DNA of 64,000 nt from Gemmatimonas phototrophica (GTDB taxonomy: Bacteria; Gemmatimonadota; Gemmatimonadetes; Gemmatimonadales; Gemmatimonadaceae). Location of the stretch: assembly GCF_000695095.2 (NCBI RefSeq), contig NZ_CP011454.1, positions 3,968,001 to 4,032,000 of the forward strand. Direction: 5' to 3'. A model generated the notes under the pieces. That model saw only the letters and a program-made list of their open reading frames with translations. It was not told the DNA's origin and searched no databases. Made by a program: the position numbers and the translations under genes. Within the stretch, counting starts at the first letter, position 1, and each line of letters starts with the position of its first letter. Of this stretch, positions 62,004 to 64,000 are shown one piece after another.

Positions 62004-62029
62004 CGAGCGGGAGGCCGTGGAGCCGCTCG
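62004..62029. repeat. hairpin between convergent genes
   Basis: CGAGCGG and CCGCTCG form a 7-bp stem with a 12-nt loop in the 46-bp gap between the hybrid kinase and GDSL genes. No T-run is present; it may help terminate both transcripts. Confidence 0.3.
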
Positions 62030-62042
62030 CCTGGCACACGGT

Positions 62043-62993
62043 TCAGCGTCCCAGGGCAGCCAACGCGCGCTGCGACACGATTTTGCCCGCGGCTTCTGTG
62101 GGATGGAAATCATCCCAGAAGAGATACGTGGCCGGTGCACTGCACAGCGCGGCGGGTGACCGGGACAGGCACGCCGCGGATACATTGGTGAATCCGAACG
62201 ACGACGGATTGGCCACAACTTGCGCCGTCAGCGCCCCTTGATCCACCAGATAAATCGTGAGCCCCGGTGATGCGGTGCGCAACGCGGGCAACTGCGCCGA
62301 GAGCGCCGCGTTGAACTGCAATGACAGCGCCGTGGCCGTTGAGGCGGCAAGCAGCCCCTGAGCCGCGACCAGCGGGGTGCGGCCGATGTCTGTGCTGTTG
62401 AGCAGCAGAATGTGACGGGCGCCAGCCGCGTACAGCTTGCTCACCATGGTGGCCACGTTGGTCACCGCGCCCGCAATGACCGTAGCGGGCGCCTGCGGAT
62501 TGGTGCGTCCCAGCAGCAGACCGTCCACGATGTCGTTCCCCACCGTGGCCGCATTGATCACGTAGAGCGTGATATCGCGGTACTTCGTGTCGCCGTTCTC
62601 CGCATAGAGATCCACCTGCTGGATCATGTTGGGGGCGGCCTGTGTGGTGCCCGTAATGGGGCCGGTGCGGGCGCTGGCGAACGCGTAGTTGGTCCCACCG
62701 CCGCGCGCCGGCGCTACGCGGGCGTTCAGCGCCGTGGCCATTTGCTCCACCCAGAGCGGCCCATTTGAGTAGCGGGCATTTGCGTACGGGAACGGTGGGC
62801 ACGCCGTGGGCAGGGTATTGCACGCGTTGCCCGTGTCATCAAGACTCGCGCCGAACACCACCACGGTTTCAAACAGCTCGGGTGCCGGTGGTTCGGTGCT
62901 GCTGTCACCACACGACACCAACAGCGCCGCCGCGGCCGCAGAGAGCAGCGTGCGGGCGAGTCGGAACGGCAACGAAGAAACAGGAGCAGGCAT
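62043..62993 (-). CDS. GDSL/SGNH esterase lipoprotein
   Basis: 316 residues. The lipobox is LLVSC, giving a lipid-anchored protein. GDSL motifs: block I VVVFGASLDDTGNA with the nucleophile serine, block III YVINAATVGND, and block V WDDFHPTEAAGKI with Asp and His. It is similar to the SGNH esterase passenger family found on autotransporters, but here lacks the barrel and is anchored by lipid. It cleaves ester bonds of lipids or acylated sugars. The gene follows the MazG-like gene by 22 bp on the same strand. Confidence 0.88.
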   Translation of the reverse strand: MPAPVSSLPFRLARTLLSAAAAALLVSCGDSSTEPPAPELFETVVVFGASLDDTGNACNTLPTACPPFPYANARYSNGPLWVEQMATALNARVAPARGGGTNYAFASARTGPITGTTQAAPNMIQQVDLYAENGDTKYRDITLYVINAATVGNDIVDGLLLGRTNPQAPATVIAGAVTNVATMVSKLYAAGARHILLLNSTDIGRTPLVAAQGLLAASTATALSLQFNAALSAQLPALRTASPGLTIYLVDQGALTAQVVANPSSFGFTNVSAACLSRSPAALCSAPATYLFWDDFHPTEAAGKIVSQRALAALGR

Positions 62994-63015
62994 TGAACAG
63001 ATCCAGCGTGGAGGG

Positions 63016-63342
63016 TCAGGGCAGCGAAGGCTTGCGGGTCCAGCGATTGGCGTCGCGCGTCTCCACCTTCGTCATCATGCGGGCAAACGCCTCGTCGAGA
63101 TTGATCCCTTCGCGATTGGCCATGCAAATCAGCACGAACATGATGTCCGCCATTTCCATGGCCAAATCGGCGTCAGGCTCATCGGCTTTCTTGGTTTTCT
63201 GGCCGAACCGATGATTCACTTCGCGCGCGAACTCACCGACCTCTTCCGTGAGTCGGGCAAGATTCGTGAGCGGATGGAAGTAACCTTCTTCGAACTGGCT
63301 GATCCAGCGGTCCACCCGCTGCTGATAATCGGTCAGAGGCAT
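63016..63342 (-). CDS. MazG-like nucleotide pyrophosphohydrolase
   Basis: 108 residues of the all-alpha NTP-PPase fold: HPLTNLARLTEEVGEFAREV with E-x-x-E metal ligands and, further on, DLAMEMADIMFVLICMANRE with E-x-x-D. These MazG-like proteins hydrolyse nucleoside triphosphates to monophosphates, often as house-cleaning. ATG 63342 is chosen; it has a -10-like TAGCAT ending 7 nt upstream and no Shine-Dalgarno. The frame is open further upstream but the extra residues look non-coding. Confidence 0.9.
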   Translation of the reverse strand: MPLTDYQQRVDRWISQFEEGYFHPLTNLARLTEEVGEFAREVNHRFGQKTKKADEPDADLAMEMADIMFVLICMANREGINLDEAFARMMTKVETRDANRWTRKPSLP

Positions 63343-63506
63343 GCGACCTATGCTAGTCAAGTCTGGCAACGGACAACAGCGTGTCAATCTGCCACCCTCC
63401 CGCCGTCGGCCCCGGCACACTGGCGAATCCTCTGTCGTCGCCGCCAATTGCGGGGGCACCACGTCACCTGATCGCTGCGCCCCACCTCTGCTGGAGCAAG
63501 TGCCTC

Positions 63507-63923
63507 ATGTCCCGTACTCCTGTGCTGCTGCTCGTACTCGTGCTCAGCGGCTGTGCCAGCGGCGGCGGTTCGGCAGGGACGTCCGCCACCGCCTCCATGA
63601 CGGCGGCGGCTGGCCCCCGCGGCAGCGCCAATGTGATTGTGGCGGCCGAGATTCCCGGCACGGGGGCGCAGAACGCGCTGGAGGTCATTCAGCAATTGCG
63701 CCCATCCATGCTACGCACCCGAAACGGTTCTACGGGCGAGGGTGCGACCGGCACCAACATCGTGATTTACGTAGACGGCGTGCGGGCCGGAGAACGAATG
63801 ACACTCACCGCCGTCCCCGCCGCCAATATCCGGGAGATCCGCTTTCTCAGCGCGTCCGATGCCACGACCCGTTTTGGCACGGGTCACCCGGTGGGCGCCA
63901 TTCTGGTGGCCACCAAGCGATAG
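63507..63923 (+). CDS. lipoprotein with TonB-plug-like domain
   Basis: 138 residues. Lipobox VLSGC after MSRTPVLLLVLV. The mature part (about 45-138) contains the second-half plug pattern: ALEVIQQLRPSMLRTR, IVIYVDGVRAGERMTL, and IREIRFLSASDATTRFG ending in GAILVATKR. This is the signature of small plug-only lipoproteins found in Gemmatimonadota, with no receptor barrel. GGAG about 10 nt upstream supports ATG 63507. Function is unknown; it may interact with a TonB-dependent receptor or act alone. The 77 bases after the gene show nothing recognisable. Confidence 0.82.
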   Translation: MSRTPVLLLVLVLSGCASGGGSAGTSATASMTAAAGPRGSANVIVAAEIPGTGAQNALEVIQQLRPSMLRTRNGSTGEGATGTNIVIYVDGVRAGERMTLTAVPAANIREIRFLSASDATTRFGTGHPVGAILVATKR

Positions 63924-64000
63924 CGCATGGCCACGGCACCTGCTCCTGCCGTAGTCCCGCGAGGGCGTCGTACATGGGGACAGCACTAAGCACGCCAAGG

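Overview
The window is a GC-rich, densely packed bacterial chromosome segment. Many exported proteins have a signal peptide ending in an A-x-A-Q-like cleavage site. It also carries DUF5916 outer-membrane proteins, barrel-less TonB-plug proteins, secreted M20 peptidases and many ATGA or TGATG gene overlaps. Together these point to Gemmatimonadota, most likely a Gemmatimonas-like organism (inference from content; no rRNA gene is present). I see no tRNA or rRNA gene, insertion sequence, prophage or CRISPR array.

Layout. 1-980: 5' part of a secreted esterase-like gene. 1063-3937: a reductase-like secreted flavin-binding protein coupled to a split YeeE/YedE sulfur transporter, then an oxalate/formate-type MFS carrier. 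4159-6836: a secreted D-aminoacylase-like amidohydrolase with small neighbours. 6837-7229: the only gene-free stretch over 300 bases; it is rich in hairpins and ends in a clear terminator. 7230-14134: DUF5916 protein, Tat-exported FMN alpha-hydroxyacid oxidase, a TetR/membrane protein pair, an alginate-export-type barrel and YjdM.

14106-26053 is the centrepiece: eleven consecutive minus-strand genes forming a complete-looking catabolic island. An IDO-type dioxygenase and kynureninase convert tryptophan to anthranilate. 2-Aminobenzoate-CoA ligase and a fused anthraniloyl-CoA monooxygenase/reductase then activate and dearomatise it. Two crotonases, an acyl-CoA dehydrogenase, an SDR, a thioesterase and a RidA-family protein would finish ring opening, deamination and beta-oxidation, and a MarR regulator sits inside the operon. 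Two promoters with overlapping inverted repeats can be seen, and both appear to make leaderless mRNA. A class I fumarase is divergent from this island.

27722-46523: M20 peptidases, an HTTM-like membrane protein, a 1290-residue three-module phosphodiesterase/lipase/DUF3047-like protein, a GH18-like/deacetylase/glycosyltransferase fusion, a Tat-hitchhiking GMC dehydrogenase pair with a MOSC protein, and a tandem of an apparently ATPase-dead histidine kinase with an intact hybrid kinase. 46755-52113: a translationally coupled three-gene surface operon (1270-residue repeat adhesin, lipoprotein, outer-membrane barrel). 52130-64000: alpha/beta hydrolase, plug-domain protein, Tat FAD oxidoreductase, DinB, CitMHS carrier, a binding-protein/hybrid-kinase sensing pair, GDSL esterase lipoprotein, MazG-like protein and a plug-like lipoprotein.
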